The notes: a model not told the origin generated them from the sequence alone. Shown: positions 26,794 to 36,943, counted from the stretch's first letter. The stretch is DNA of 64,000 bases from Pseudotamlana agarivorans (GCF_001642835.1 NZ_LXEI01000004.1:1-64000); one strand, 5' to 3'. A program made the numbers and translations.

Positions 26794-28839
26794 ATGAACA
26801 AACAAAATGATCAGCAAGCAGCAGATAATATTAGAGCATTAGCTGTTGCTATGGTAGAAAAAGCGAAATCAGGTCACCCAGGTGGCCCTATGGGTGGTGC
26901 AGATTTTATGCACATTTTATACTCTGAATTTTTTAATTATGACCCTACAGATATGGAGTGGCCGTTTAGAGACCGTTTCTTTATGGATGCTGGTCACTTG
27001 TCTACTTTAATGTATGCACAGTATTACCTTTTAGGAAACTATGCTAAAGATGATGTTGCTAATTTCAGACAATGGGGTTCTATCACACCTGGTCACCCAG
27101 AAGTTGATGTAAAACGTGGTATTGAAAACACCTCTGGACCATTAGGGCAAGGACACACGATGGGTGTAGGAGCTGCCATTGGAGCGAAGTTTTTACAAGC
27201 TAAATTTGGCGATTGGATGAACCATAAAGTTTATGGATTTATTTCTGATGGTGGTATTCAAGAAGAAGTTTCTCAAGGTGCAGGACGTATTGCTGGACAC
27301 TTAGGGTTAAGCAACTTTATCATGTTTTTCGATTCTAACGATATCCAGTTATCAACATCTACCGATGAGGTAACTACCGAAGATACGGCTATGAAATATG
27401 AGTCTTGGGGATGGAAAGTTGTTACTATCGACGGGCATAACCACGATGAAATTAGAAAAGCTTTAAAAGACGCGAATGCTGAAACTGAAAAACCAACCTT
27501 AATTATTGGTAAAACCATTATGGGTAAAGGTTGTGTAACTGCCGATGGTAGTATGTTTGAAGGTTATTGCGAATTACACGGTCAGCCAATTGGAGCTACT
27601 GGAGCCGATTACGAAAAAACATTAGAGAATTTAGGTGCAGACGTGAATAATCCTTTTGAGATTTATCCTGAAGTAGCCGATTTCTATAAAAATATCATTG
27701 CTGAAAAAACAGCTCAAGCTGCTGAAAAGAAAGCAGAAATTAATACATGGAGAGAAGCTAACCCTGCATTAGCAGAAAAATTAGACTTCTTCTTCTCTGG
27801 AGAATTACCAGAATTAGATTTTAACATTCCTCAAAAAGAAGGTTTAGCAACTAGAGCAGCGTCTTCAGCGGTTTTAGGATACCTTGCTGAAAATGTAGAA
27901 AACATGGTTGTGTCTTCTGCCGATTTATCAAATTCAGATAAAACCGATGGTTTCTTAAAGAAAACTCACGCGATGAAAAAAGGTGATTTTTCAGGAGCCT
28001 TTTTACAGGCTGGTGTAGCCGAGTTAACTATGGCTTGTATCGCAAACGGATTGGCTTTACACGGTGGTATCATTCCAGTTGTTGCAACGTTCTTCGTGTT
28101 TTCAGATTATATGAAACCAGCCATTCGTTTAAGTGGTATTCAAGAATTGGGTGTTAAATATGTATGGACACACGATGCCTTTAGAGTAGGTGAAGATGGT
28201 CCAACACACCAACCAATCGAGCAAGAAGCGCAAATTCGTTTACTTGAAAAATTAAAAAATCACAGCGGAAACCCAAGTTTCTTAGCGTTACGTCCTGCCG
28301 ATTCAGCAGAAACAAACGTAGCTTGGAAAATGGCGCTAGAAAATAAAAATACACCTACAGGTTTAATCCTTTCTAGACAAGGTATTAAAGATGTGCCTGC
28401 ACAAGGTGAGTCAAGATACCAAGAGGCTTTAGCTGCCGAAAAAGGTGGGTATTTAGTGAAAGAAGTTGAAAACCCAGATGTGGTGCTTATCGCAAACGGT
28501 TCTGAGGTTTCTACTTTATTAGCTGCCGCTGAAATTTTAGAAGCTGAAAAAGGCTTAAAAGTAAACATCGCTTCTGTAATTTCTGAAGGTGTTTTCAGAT
28601 TACAATCTAAAGCATACCAAAACAGCGTTATCCCACAAGACAAACCATTATTTGGTTTAACAGCTGGTTTACCGGTGAACTTAGAAGGTCTTGTTGGTGC
28701 TAATGGAAAAGTATTTGGAGTCGATCATTTCGGTTACTCTGCTCCTGCAGGTGTATTGGACGAGAAATTCGGATTCACAGGCGAAAAAGTAAGCAACGAA
28801 GTATTAGAATATTTAAAAACAGCATACAAAACTGCATAA
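26794..28839 (+). CDS. tkt: Transketolase
   Basis: A 681-residue thiamine-diphosphate enzyme that moves two-carbon ketol units between pentose and hexose phosphates. Seen here: the N-terminal [10 protein letters not shown] motif, the TPP/metal site SDGGIQEE through DSNDIQLS (about 150-185), the pyrimidine-domain [13 protein letters not shown] motif, and the C-terminal domain. It is full length for the family. The next gene, a transaldolase, begins two bases after its stop, so together they form the non-oxidative pentose phosphate operon. Confidence 0.95.
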   Translation: MNKQNDQQAADNIRALAVAMVEKAKSGHPGGPMGGADFMHILYSEFFNYDPTDMEWPFRDRFFMDAGHLSTLMYAQYYLLGNYAKDDVANFRQWGSITPGHPEVDVKRGIENTSGPLGQGHTMGVGAAIGAKFLQAKFGDWMNHKVYGFISDGGIQEEVSQGAGRIAGHLGLSNFIMFFDSNDIQLSTSTDEVTTEDTAMKYESWGWKVVTIDGHNHDEIRKALKDANAETEKPTLIIGKTIMGKGCVTADGSMFEGYCELHGQPIGATGADYEKTLENLGADVNNPFEIYPEVADFYKNIIAEKTAQAAEKKAEINTWREANPALAEKLDFFFSGELPELDFNIPQKEGLATRAASSAVLGYLAENVENMVVSSADLSNSDKTDGFLKKTHAMKKGDFSGAFLQAGVAELTMACIANGLALHGGIIPVVATFFVFSDYMKPAIRLSGIQELGVKYVWTHDAFRVGEDGPTHQPIEQEAQIRLLEKLKNHSGNPSFLALRPADSAETNVAWKMALENKNTPTGLILSRQGIKDVPAQGESRYQEALAAEKGGYLVKEVENPDVVLIANGSEVSTLLAAAEILEAEKGLKVNIASVISEGVFRLQSKAYQNSVIPQDKPLFGLTAGLPVNLEGLVGANGKVFGVDHFGYSAPAGVLDEKFGFTGEKVSNEVLEYLKTAYKTA

Positions 28840-28841
28840 TT

Positions 28842-29495
28842 ATGAAATTTTTTATTGATACAGCAAACCTTGATGATATCGCTGAAGCACAGGCTTTAGG
28901 TGTTTTAGATGGGGTAACAACAAACCCGTCTTTAATGGCGAAAGAAGGTATTACAGGTGCTGAAAATATTTTAGCACACTATACAAAAATCTGTGATATT
29001 GTTGACGGTGATGTTAGTGCCGAGGTCATTTCAACCGATTTTGAAGGTATGGTAAAAGAAGGTGAAGCCCTTGCTGCTTTACACCCACAAATCGTGGTAA
29101 AACTTCCTTTAATTGCCGATGGTATTAAAGCTTGTAAATATTTCTCAGATAAAGGCATTAGAACGAACGTAACTTTAGTATTCTCTGCTGGTCAAGCTTT
29201 ATTGGCTGCAAAAGCAGGTGCTACTTATGTGTCGCCATTTATTGGTCGTTTGGATGATATTTCTACAGACGGTTTAAACCTTATTGCAGAAATCAGACAG
29301 ATTTACGATAACTACGGTTTCGAAACTCAAATTTTAGCAGCTTCAGTACGTCACACGATGCACGTTATTGATTGCGCAAAATTAGGATCTGATGTGATGA
29401 CAGGACCATTATCGTCTATTAAAGGATTATTAAAACACCCTTTAACCGATATCGGTTTAGCGAAATTCTTAGAAGATTACAAAAAAGGAAACTAG
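28842..29495 (+). CDS. Small transaldolase / fructose-6-phosphate aldolase family (TalC/Fsa)
   Basis: A 217-residue TIM-barrel class I aldolase. The Schiff-base lysine is Lys87 in VVKLPL, and the [12 protein letters not shown] motif starts at about residue 25. Short transaldolases of this subfamily act as transaldolase in many bacteria and as fructose-6-phosphate aldolase in E. coli; placement directly behind transketolase favours transaldolase activity. Cytoplasmic. Confidence 0.9.
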   Translation: MKFFIDTANLDDIAEAQALGVLDGVTTNPSLMAKEGITGAENILAHYTKICDIVDGDVSAEVISTDFEGMVKEGEALAALHPQIVVKLPLIADGIKACKYFSDKGIRTNVTLVFSAGQALLAAKAGATYVSPFIGRLDDISTDGLNLIAEIRQIYDNYGFETQILAASVRHTMHVIDCAKLGSDVMTGPLSSIKGLLKHPLTDIGLAKFLEDYKKGN

Positions 29496-29520
29496 GCTCT
29501 TAGTTCTTTTTTGACGATAT

Positions 29521-29568
29521 AAAGCTTCTCATTTCAAGATGATTTCTTGAATTTGAGAAGCTTTTTCT
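29521..29568 (+). terminator. Intrinsic terminator after transaldolase
   Basis: AAAGCTTCTC (29521-29530) pairs with GAGAAGCTTT (29556-29565) around an inner TTCAAGA/TTCTTGAA stem, followed by T residues. Two near-identical hairpins follow the next two genes. Confidence 0.85.
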
Positions 29569-29655
29569 ATTTAAAAGTATTATTTTGGCAGCCCGTAAAA
29601 AGTAAGAATACTTTTTCTTTAACTGTAAGTAATATTAAAACTTAAGTATACGTAA

Positions 29656-31059
29656 ATGAATCCAAAAACTACCCTAACCTTAACTCTGTGTTTATTTGTA
29701 TTGACAGTGATTGGTCAGCAAACCAATCATTTTAAAAGTCATCAAAATGAAGAGGATTTGTTTGAAACCAATTTGGAAAGTTTGGAATATCAACTTCAAA
29801 ATAAAGCAACCACCAATGGCAGTTTAGCTAATAAAAGCATTAAATATTCTAAAACAGAGGGATCTAAAAACATTGAAAACACATCGTTATTAGATTCTGT
29901 AGTTAGTTATTATTTTTCCAGTGAGATAGATTCTATTCCATCTGGAAAAACCGTATATGTTTACGAGGCTGGAAATGATCAAGCCATAGAAAAAGTAACA
30001 TATAATTGGGATTCGAATTTAGATGTATGGGGTGTTGTTAGAAAATCTGAATATGATTACGACGTTTACAAAAATGAGGAAGCTCATTTTTTTTGGGATG
30101 CCACTATAAGTGAATGGGTTGGAGATTTTAAGCGTGAGTATTATTTAGATGATAATCAAAACCATACATCTGTTGTTTGGAGTAACTGGGATGCGAATAC
30201 TAGAGATTGGTTAGTTTCTTCAAAGTACGATTCTACATTCGATGCTAATAATAATATAATTTCGTCAATCAGTAGTGGTTGGGATTCAACTCTAAACGAT
30301 TGGAGTCTTAATACTAAAACTGAGTATGTATACAATGCTAATAATGATGTTGTTCAGCGTTCACTTTATAATTGGGATTCAGATACAAATATTTGGGATG
30401 TATATACCAGAAAAGAATATGATTATGATAATCGTGGAAATGCAATTTTAATTGTGACCTATGATTTTAATTTTAATAATTGGTACGGGTATGTAAAGGA
30501 AGAATACGCTTTTGATATGAACAATAATATGATTTCTGAATTACGACACTACTGGAACTACGATTTTAACGATTGGGAGCTACAACGTTCTAAGGTTTAT
30601 ACTTATGATGCTGATGGAAACATAATGCAGGAAATACGCTATAGGCTCGACCCGAGTACTGGAACTTTTGTTGAGACGTATAGATGGGATACGCATTATG
30701 ATATTGAAGACATCGTAGTTGTTGAGAGTTACTTTTGGGATTCTAATATTAGTGCGTGGGTGTTAACCCGTAAAGAGTTTTCTTATTATAGCAAGAAAAA
30801 TGCGCTTAGTACAAAAACAGATTCGGCTATTGCAGGAGTAATTCTTTACCCTAATCCGACTTCAGATTTTGTAACGATTAAAACCAATACAAACACGGCG
30901 TCTGTAACTTTAGATTTATTTGATCTTTCCGGAAGAAAAATCTACCATAGTGAAGAGATTAATAAGGCACTAAACTTGAAATCTGTACCTTCAGGACAGT
31001 ACATTTATCGTTTAAAAATAAATGACCAACAGAAAACAGGAAAATTAATCAAGCGATAA
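29656..31059 (+). CDS. T9SS-secreted repeat protein (paralogue 1)
   Basis: A 467-residue secreted protein: signal peptide (about 1-20, ending VIGQQ), then about ten repeats of roughly 30 residues built on W(D/N)xxxxxW followed by EYxYDxxxN. They resemble YD-type beta repeats. The C-terminal type A sorting domain (about 390-467, ILYPNPTSDFVTI and a final KLIKR) sends it through type IX secretion to the surface. Its function is unknown; adhesion or carbohydrate contact is possible. It is about 75% similar to the next gene. Confidence 0.85.
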   Translation: MNPKTTLTLTLCLFVLTVIGQQTNHFKSHQNEEDLFETNLESLEYQLQNKATTNGSLANKSIKYSKTEGSKNIENTSLLDSVVSYYFSSEIDSIPSGKTVYVYEAGNDQAIEKVTYNWDSNLDVWGVVRKSEYDYDVYKNEEAHFFWDATISEWVGDFKREYYLDDNQNHTSVVWSNWDANTRDWLVSSKYDSTFDANNNIISSISSGWDSTLNDWSLNTKTEYVYNANNDVVQRSLYNWDSDTNIWDVYTRKEYDYDNRGNAILIVTYDFNFNNWYGYVKEEYAFDMNNNMISELRHYWNYDFNDWELQRSKVYTYDADGNIMQEIRYRLDPSTGTFVETYRWDTHYDIEDIVVVESYFWDSNISAWVLTRKEFSYYSKKNALSTKTDSAIAGVILYPNPTSDFVTIKTNTNTASVTLDLFDLSGRKIYHSEEINKALNLKSVPSGQYIYRLKINDQQKTGKLIKR

Positions 31060-31082
31060 TCAGTTTACGAATAATGAATATT

Positions 31083-31128
31083 AAAGCTTCTCTTTTCAAG
31101 ATAGTTTCTTGAAAAGAGAAGCTTTTTT
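31083..31128 (+). terminator. Intrinsic terminator between the two repeat-protein genes
   Basis: AAAGCTTCTCTTTTCAAGA (31083-31101) pairs with an almost perfect inverted copy ending at 31125 and is followed by Ts. It is a sibling of the hairpins at 29521 and 32687. Confidence 0.85.
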
Positions 31129-31169
31129 GTTTGAATGTGTTAAATTGGCTACCTATTAAACTAAATTAA

Positions 31170-32663
31170 ATGAGCCAAAAAATTCTCCTAACCTTAATCT
31201 GTTGTTTGTTCGTATTGACGGTGATTGGTCAGCAAACAAATCATCTTAAAAGTCATCAAAATGAACAAGCTTTGCTTAAAACCAATTTGGAAAGTTTGGA
31301 ATATCAATTTCAAAATAAAGCAACTAACAATGGCAGTTTAGCTAACAAAAGCATTAAATATTCTAAAACAGAGGCATCTAAAAACATTGAAAATACGTCG
31401 TTACGAGATTCTGTAGTGAGTTATCATTTTTCCAGTGAGATAGATTCGATTCCATTCACAAAAACAGGATATGTTTACGAGGTAGGAAATGATCAAGCCA
31501 TAGAAATAATAACATATAATTGGGATAAAGTCACAAATAACTGGGTAAATGATGATAAAGTTGAATATGAATATGATGAAAAAGGGAATGTTTTGAACAC
31601 GAGGTATTTATATTGGGATTCGAATTTAGATGTATGGGTTTTTAACAGAAAATATGAATTTGATTACGACCTTTACAAAAATGAGGAAATTTCTTCTTTT
31701 TGGGACACCACTATAAATAATTGGGTTAGAGATTTTAAGGGTGAATATTACTTGGACGATAACCAAAACCAAACATCTCTTGTTTGGTATAATTGGGATG
31801 CGAGTACTGTAGATTGGTTAGTTACTTCAAAGTACGATTCTACATTCGATGCTAATAATAATAGAATTTCTTCAACCGGTAGTGGTTGGGATTCAACTCT
31901 AAACGATTGGAGTATAACGGTTAAAACGGAGTATGTATATAATGCAAATAATGATGTTGTTCAGCGGGTTAGTTATGGTTGGGATTCAGATACAAATACT
32001 TGGGGGTTAGTACGTAGAGAAGAGTATGATTATGATAATCGTGGAAATAAAATTTTAAGTGAGACCTATGATTTTCAGAATAATAATTGGTACGGGTATC
32101 GAAAGGTAGAATATGCCTATGATATGAATGATAATTGGACTTCACAATTACGTTACGATTGGAACTTCGATATCAATGATTGGGAACTTATACGTGAAAG
32201 GGTTTATACTTATGATGATGAAGGAAACCTAACGCACATACTCTATACGCCCGATATAAGTACTGGAACTTTTGTTGAGACAAATAGATGGGATACGCGA
32301 TATGATATTCAAGATATGATCATTTATGAGAGCTACAATTGGGATTCTAATGCCAGTGCGTGGGAGATCACTCGCAAAGATTTTACTTATTTTAGTAAGA
32401 AAAATGCGCTTAGTACAAAAGCAGATTCGGCTATTTCAGGAGTAATTCTTTACCCTAATCCTACTTCAGATTTTGTAACGATTAAAACCGATAAAAACAC
32501 CGCGTCTATAACTTTAGATTTGTTTGATCTCTCAGGGAGAAAAATCTACCATAGTGAAGTGATTAATAAAACACTAAACCTGAAAACTGTAGCGTCAGGA
32601 AAGTACATTTATCGTTTAAAAATAAATGACCAACAGCAAACAGGAAAATTAATCAAGCGATAA
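31170..32663 (+). CDS. T9SS-secreted repeat protein (paralogue 2)
   Basis: A 497-residue paralogue of the preceding gene with the same signal peptide pattern, W-D/Y-D repeats and type A sorting domain. The 30 extra residues correspond to one additional repeat inserted near residue 120 (the block containing VTNNWVNDDKVEYEYDEKG). The rest aligns without gaps. It arose by tandem duplication of gene plus terminator. Its role is unknown. Confidence 0.85.
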   Translation: MSQKILLTLICCLFVLTVIGQQTNHLKSHQNEQALLKTNLESLEYQFQNKATNNGSLANKSIKYSKTEASKNIENTSLRDSVVSYHFSSEIDSIPFTKTGYVYEVGNDQAIEIITYNWDKVTNNWVNDDKVEYEYDEKGNVLNTRYLYWDSNLDVWVFNRKYEFDYDLYKNEEISSFWDTTINNWVRDFKGEYYLDDNQNQTSLVWYNWDASTVDWLVTSKYDSTFDANNNRISSTGSGWDSTLNDWSITVKTEYVYNANNDVVQRVSYGWDSDTNTWGLVRREEYDYDNRGNKILSETYDFQNNNWYGYRKVEYAYDMNDNWTSQLRYDWNFDINDWELIRERVYTYDDEGNLTHILYTPDISTGTFVETNRWDTRYDIQDMIIYESYNWDSNASAWEITRKDFTYFSKKNALSTKADSAISGVILYPNPTSDFVTIKTDKNTASITLDLFDLSGRKIYHSEVINKTLNLKTVASGKYIYRLKINDQQQTGKLIKR

Positions 32664-32686
32664 TCAGTTTGTGATTAATGAATATT

Positions 32687-32736
32687 AAAGCTTCTCTTTT
32701 CAGGATATGTTCTTGAAAAGGGAAGCTTTTTCTTTT
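32687..32736 (+). terminator. Intrinsic terminator after paralogue 2
   Basis: AAAGCTTCTCTTTTCAGGA (32687-32705) pairs with the inverted copy ending at 32729, followed by T residues. Confidence 0.85.
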
Positions 32737-32903
32737 TAAGATTTTTATGACCGCCATTGACAGCATAACAGATTCACAGTTTTTGTTTGTAAATTTATAG
32801 TCTATTTGAAATGTGGTTTTGGCGTCTTAAAGAAAGTTTTTAGCCTTATTTACGACTATTATCACCTTTGAAACTAATAAATTCTAATGAAACGAGCACT
32901 TAT

Positions 32904-33356
32904 ATGTTAACATGGAAAGATATTATGCATTTTGCAGTGAATGGCAATCCCACTCCTAATAAACGCGTTGAAAAAAGTGAAGCCGAATGGCTAGAAGAAC
33001 TAACGCCAGAACAATACAGAATTACAAGGCAAAAAGGCACCGAGCGTGCGCATAGTGGCGATTTGTGTACCGCGTACGACGAAGGCAAATACAATTGTGT
33101 GTGTTGCGATGCACCCCTGTTCGATTCTACTATAAAATTTAGTTCAGGAACCGGTTGGCCAAGTTTTACACAGCCTATTACTGAAAATGCTATTAAATAC
33201 GAAAAAGACACCACTTATGGAATGGTACGGGTGGAGGTGATGTGTAATGTGTGTGATGCGCATTTGGGACATGTTTTTCCTGACGGACCAGAACCTAGCG
33301 GATTGCGTTATTGCATCAATTCGGAGTCTATGATTTTAGAAAAAGAGAACGTATGA
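32904..33356 (+). CDS. msrB: Peptide methionine-R-sulfoxide reductase MsrB
   Basis: A 150-residue repair enzyme that reduces methionine-R-sulfoxide. It shows the two zinc-binding CxxC pairs (CVCCDAP and CNVCDAH) and the catalytic Cys in RYCINSES near the C-terminus. I start at the ATG at 32904; the longer frame from a TTG at 32868 adds residues atypical of the family. No signal peptide, so cytoplasmic. Its stop overlaps the msrA start (ATGA), the first of several tight couplings in this redox-repair operon. Confidence 0.9.
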   Translation: MLTWKDIMHFAVNGNPTPNKRVEKSEAEWLEELTPEQYRITRQKGTERAHSGDLCTAYDEGKYNCVCCDAPLFDSTIKFSSGTGWPSFTQPITENAIKYEKDTTYGMVRVEVMCNVCDAHLGHVFPDGPEPSGLRYCINSESMILEKENV

Positions 33357-33889
33357 GTAATATACAAGTAGCAACTGTAGGTGGCGGCTGTTTTTGGTGT
33401 ACCGAAGCCGTTTTTCAGGAAGTAAAAGGGGTGGAAAAAGTGGTTTCAGGTTATTCGGGAGGAACTGTGCCTGGGCATCCTACCTATCGGGAGATTTGTT
33501 CCGGATTAACAGGACACGCCGAAGTGATTCAAATTACTTTTGATGCTGATGTGATTTCGTATCAAGACCTTTTAATTATTTTTATGACCACCCACGATCC
33601 TACAACACTAAATCAGCAAGGAGCCGATCGTGGAACGCAATACCGTTCGGTGATTTATTTTCACGATGAAAAACAAGAGCAAATTGCGAAAAATGTGGTC
33701 GCCGAAATAAGCAGCTATTATGAAAAGCCTATTGTGACTGAAATTTCACCTTTAGCTATTTTTTACGAAGCTGAAGCTGAACATCAAAATTATTACCGCA
33801 CGCATCCCACGCAAGGTTATTGTAGTTTTGTAATCACACCAAAACTAACGAAACTCCGAAAATTACATTCGGATAAATTAAAAGCATGA
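33353..33889 (+). CDS. msrA: Peptide methionine-S-sulfoxide reductase MsrA
   Basis: A 178-residue enzyme that reduces methionine-S-sulfoxide. The active site GGGCFWCTEAVF (Cys near residue 13), the GHAEV segment with the conserved Glu, and the DRGTQYRSVIY motif are all intact. The ATG at 33353 overlaps the msrB stop; an upstream in-frame start at 33311 would fall inside msrB. Its own stop overlaps the selO start by four bases. Confidence 0.9.
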   Translation: MSNIQVATVGGGCFWCTEAVFQEVKGVEKVVSGYSGGTVPGHPTYREICSGLTGHAEVIQITFDADVISYQDLLIIFMTTHDPTTLNQQGADRGTQYRSVIYFHDEKQEQIAKNVVAEISSYYEKPIVTEISPLAIFYEAEAEHQNYYRTHPTQGYCSFVITPKLTKLRKLHSDKLKA

Positions 33890-35448
33890 AACTAAATATA
33901 AACGACAAATTCACCAAAGAATTACCGGCAGATCCTATTCTGGAAAACAGCAGAAGACAGGTTGAAAAAGCCTGTTTTTCATATGTGACACCTAAAAGAA
34001 CAGCACAGCCAGAAACGCTTCATGTGTCTCCTGAAATGCTTGCCAATCTCGGACTTTCAAAAGAAGACAGTATATCAGAAGTCTTTTTAAACGTATTTAC
34101 TGGAAATGAAGTTTTACCAAACACAACTCCATACGCCATGTGTTATGGCGGCTATCAGTTTGGAAATTGGGCAGGGCAATTGGGTGATGGTCGTGCTATA
34201 AATTTATGCGAAGTAACCCATGAAAATAAAAACTGGGCATTACAATTAAAAGGATCAGGTGAAACACCTTATTCAAGAACGGCCGATGGTTTGGCGGTAT
34301 TACGCTCGTCTATTCGTGAGTATTTATGTAGTGAAGCCATGTTTCATTTGGGGGTGCCTACTACTAGAGTTTTATCTTTGGCTTTGTCGGGCGACCAAGT
34401 GTTGCGCGATGTGTTGTATAATGGCAATCCCGAATACGAGAAAGGTGCCATAGTTTGTCGTACTGCCGAGTCATTTTTACGCTTTGGAAACTATCAAATA
34501 TTCGCTGCAAGACAAGACCATAAAACACTTAAAACTTTAGTCGATTACACCATAAAACATCATTTTTCCCATTTAGGAAATCCGTCGAAGGACACCTATT
34601 TAGCATTTTTTAATGAAGTGACTCAGCGTACACTTGACATGATAATTCATTGGCAACGGGTTGGTTTTGTACATGGTGTAATGAATACCGATAATATGTC
34701 TATTCTAGGACTAACCATAGATTACGGTCCTTACGGCTGGTTAGAGGGCTTTGATTTTGGGTGGACCCCTAACACCACCGACAGACAACATAAACGTTAC
34801 CGTTTTGGTAATCAGCCCAATATGGGACTTTGGAATTTGTTGCAACTTGCCAATGCACTTTATCCGTTAATTGAAGATGTTCCGGCTCTAGAAGCGATAT
34901 TAAATACTTATCAAACCAATTTTGAAGGGGAGTCCTTAAAGATGATGCGCTCAAAATTAGGATTGCTAAAAGAAGTCGATTCCGATCTTTCATTGATTCA
35001 AGATTTAGAAGATGTGCTTCACCTCACGGAAACCGATATGACAATTTTCTTCCGATTGTTAGCCAATTTTAATGCTGAAAAAGCTGATGAAGGTTTCAAG
35101 GTAATTTCAGAAGCCTTTTATACGCCTGATACCATTTCTGAAACTATTAAAACCCGATGGCACCAATGGTTTGAAAGTTATGCTGAGCGTTTAAAATTGG
35201 AGTCTGTTTCTTCATCCGAAAGGAAAGAAAAAATGAATGGCGTAAATCCGAAATACGTATTACGAAATTACATGGCACAATTAGCTATTGATGATGCCGA
35301 TAAAGGTGATTATAAATTAATTGACGAATTATTTCAGCTTTTAAAACAGCCTTACGCCGAGCAGCCCGAAAACGAAAAATGGTTTGCCAAACGGCCAGAA
35401 TGGGCACGTAATAAAGTAGGTTGTTCGATGTTGTCTTGTAGCTCTTAA
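33886..35448 (+). CDS. selO: SelO/YdiU protein adenylyltransferase
   Basis: A 520-residue pseudokinase-fold enzyme that AMPylates proteins in response to oxidative conditions. The opening fits the family, with GGYQFGNWAGQLGDGRA (ATP-binding region), LRSSIREYLCSEAM and HGVMNTDNMSILG followed by DYGPYGW (metal and catalytic loop). The C-terminus ends SCSS, the place where animal SELENOO has selenocysteine. It overlaps msrA by four bases and the second msrA follows one base after its stop, placing AMPylation within a methionine-repair operon. Confidence 0.92.
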   Translation: MKLNINDKFTKELPADPILENSRRQVEKACFSYVTPKRTAQPETLHVSPEMLANLGLSKEDSISEVFLNVFTGNEVLPNTTPYAMCYGGYQFGNWAGQLGDGRAINLCEVTHENKNWALQLKGSGETPYSRTADGLAVLRSSIREYLCSEAMFHLGVPTTRVLSLALSGDQVLRDVLYNGNPEYEKGAIVCRTAESFLRFGNYQIFAARQDHKTLKTLVDYTIKHHFSHLGNPSKDTYLAFFNEVTQRTLDMIIHWQRVGFVHGVMNTDNMSILGLTIDYGPYGWLEGFDFGWTPNTTDRQHKRYRFGNQPNMGLWNLLQLANALYPLIEDVPALEAILNTYQTNFEGESLKMMRSKLGLLKEVDSDLSLIQDLEDVLHLTETDMTIFFRLLANFNAEKADEGFKVISEAFYTPDTISETIKTRWHQWFESYAERLKLESVSSSERKEKMNGVNPKYVLRNYMAQLAIDDADKGDYKLIDELFQLLKQPYAEQPENEKWFAKRPEWARNKVGCSMLSCSS

Positions 35449-35449
35449 A

Positions 35450-35965
35450 ATGAAATTGCTCCAGAAAATAGCTTTGGGCGGAGGTTGTCATTGGTGTACC
35501 GAAGCCGTGTTTCAATCACTTATTGGGGTTGAAAAAGTAGAACAAGGTTATGTAGCTTCTGTAGATGTTAATGCCTCATTTTCCGAAGCGGTGATTGTAC
35601 ATTTTAATAATGAGGTCATTCCGCTTCAAACTTTAATCGAAATTCATTTATACACGCATAAAAGCACCTCAAATCATAGTAGGCGAAACACATACCGTTC
35701 GGCTGTTTATGTGTTTTCAGAGGAACAGCATCAGCAAGCTTTAGAAATTTTAGAAGATTTTCAAATACAATTTGAAAACAAACTAATCACACAGGTGCTT
35801 CCGTTTGAGGCTTTTGAAGCTTCACGAGCAGCCATTCAAAATTACTATTACACAAATCCGCAGAAACCCTTTTGCAAACAATTTATAAATCCGAAATTAC
35901 AGCTCTTATTACAGCAGTTTTCAGCCAATACGAGAACGGCTCAATTAAATCATTTAAAATCTTAA
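35450..35965 (+). CDS. Divergent MsrA-like protein
   Basis: A 171-residue MsrA homologue. The active-site region reads GGGCHWCTEAVF, so the catalytic Cys and Trp remain but the usual Phe is His. The TGHAE segment is shortened to SFSEA, and the DRGTQYRS motif is degraded to RRNTYRS. It may still be active with altered substrate preference. It lies one base after selO and is not a copy of the nearby msrA (low identity), so it is an old paralogue. Confidence 0.8.
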   Translation: MKLLQKIALGGGCHWCTEAVFQSLIGVEKVEQGYVASVDVNASFSEAVIVHFNNEVIPLQTLIEIHLYTHKSTSNHSRRNTYRSAVYVFSEEQHQQALEILEDFQIQFENKLITQVLPFEAFEASRAAIQNYYYTNPQKPFCKQFINPKLQLLLQQFSANTRTAQLNHLKS

Positions 35966-35977
35966 AAATCCTTTAGT

Positions 35978-36943
35978 ATTATCAAAACATCAGTTACAAA
36001 AATAGGGTTAGGTTTAGCAGCTTTGGGCAGACCAGAATATATTAATATTAGAACAAATCAAGATATTGATAAATCGGAAACAGCCTTTAAAAACACAACA
36101 TTTTCGGTGTTAAATGAAGCTTACAAGTTAGGAGTGCGCTATTTTGATACCGCACCATCGTATGGGAAAGGTGAAGCTTTTTTGCAAGAATGGGACGCCT
36201 TGACTAATCATGAAGATGTTATTTTAGGAACCAAATGGGGGTATACTTATGTGGCCAATTGGCAATTAGGTTATCCTGGTAAGCATGAAATCAAAGAGCA
36301 TTCTTTAGAGAAGTTATTAGAGCAGTGGGGAGTTTCAAAAAAAATGCTTCCCCATTTAAAATATTACCAAGTGCATTCGGCGACTTTTGATAGTGGTATT
36401 TTAGAAAATCAAAGTGTTCTAGATGCATTACTCCGAATTAAAGAAGAAACGGGGCTGCACATCGGCATTACAACCAGTGGTGAAAATCAAAAAGAGGTCA
36501 TTTCCGAAGCTTTAAAAATTGAAGTGAGTGGTAATCTTTTATTTGATAGTTTTCAAGTGTCTTTTAATGTGTTTGAACAATCAACATACCACGTTTTAAA
36601 AGCGGTGATGGAAAGAGGGAAGGCAGTGATTATCAAGGAAGCGTTGGCAAACGGCCGTGTTTTTGAAAGTAATGAATTTCCAAAATATAAAGTTGCTTAC
36701 GGTGTTTTAAAACAACTTTCGGAGCAATACCAAGTTGGTGTAGATGCCATTGCTTTACGCTTTGTTATGGATTATTTACAACCAGATTATGTGCTCAGTG
36801 GGGCGTCAAATGTTCAGCAATTAAAGGCGAATTTGAAGGCAAACGATTTTAAATTGGATACCACTGTGATCGATTTACTTAAAAGTATAAAAGTGTCACC
36901 AAGTTTTTATTGGGAAGAGCGAAGCGCATTAGACTGGAATTAA
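35978..36943 (+). CDS. Aldo/keto reductase
   Basis: A TIM-barrel NADPH-dependent reductase of about 321 residues. Seen: the first strand TKIGLGLAALGRPEYI, the catalytic Asp/Tyr region FDTAPSYGKGE (Tyr of the tetrad), and a late Lys/His part (WGYTYVANW and YYQVHS). The only canonical start, TTG at 36023, would cut off the first barrel strand; the frame remains open to an ATT at 35978, which I favour. The gene is in the same frame as the upstream msrA-like gene, 12 bases after its stop, and probably reduces oxidised carbonyls. Confidence 0.75.
   Translation: MIKTSVTKIGLGLAALGRPEYINIRTNQDIDKSETAFKNTTFSVLNEAYKLGVRYFDTAPSYGKGEAFLQEWDALTNHEDVILGTKWGYTYVANWQLGYPGKHEIKEHSLEKLLEQWGVSKKMLPHLKYYQVHSATFDSGILENQSVLDALLRIKEETGLHIGITTSGENQKEVISEALKIEVSGNLLFDSFQVSFNVFEQSTYHVLKAVMERGKAVIIKEALANGRVFESNEFPKYKVAYGVLKQLSEQYQVGVDAIALRFVMDYLQPDYVLSGASNVQQLKANLKANDFKLDTTVIDLLKSIKVSPSFYWEERSALDWN

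Noticed and set aside
29656-32663. RHS/YD-repeat polymorphic toxin
   Set aside because: The repeats look like YD repeats, but there is no toxin domain at the end; a T9SS sorting domain follows instead, and no immunity gene is present.
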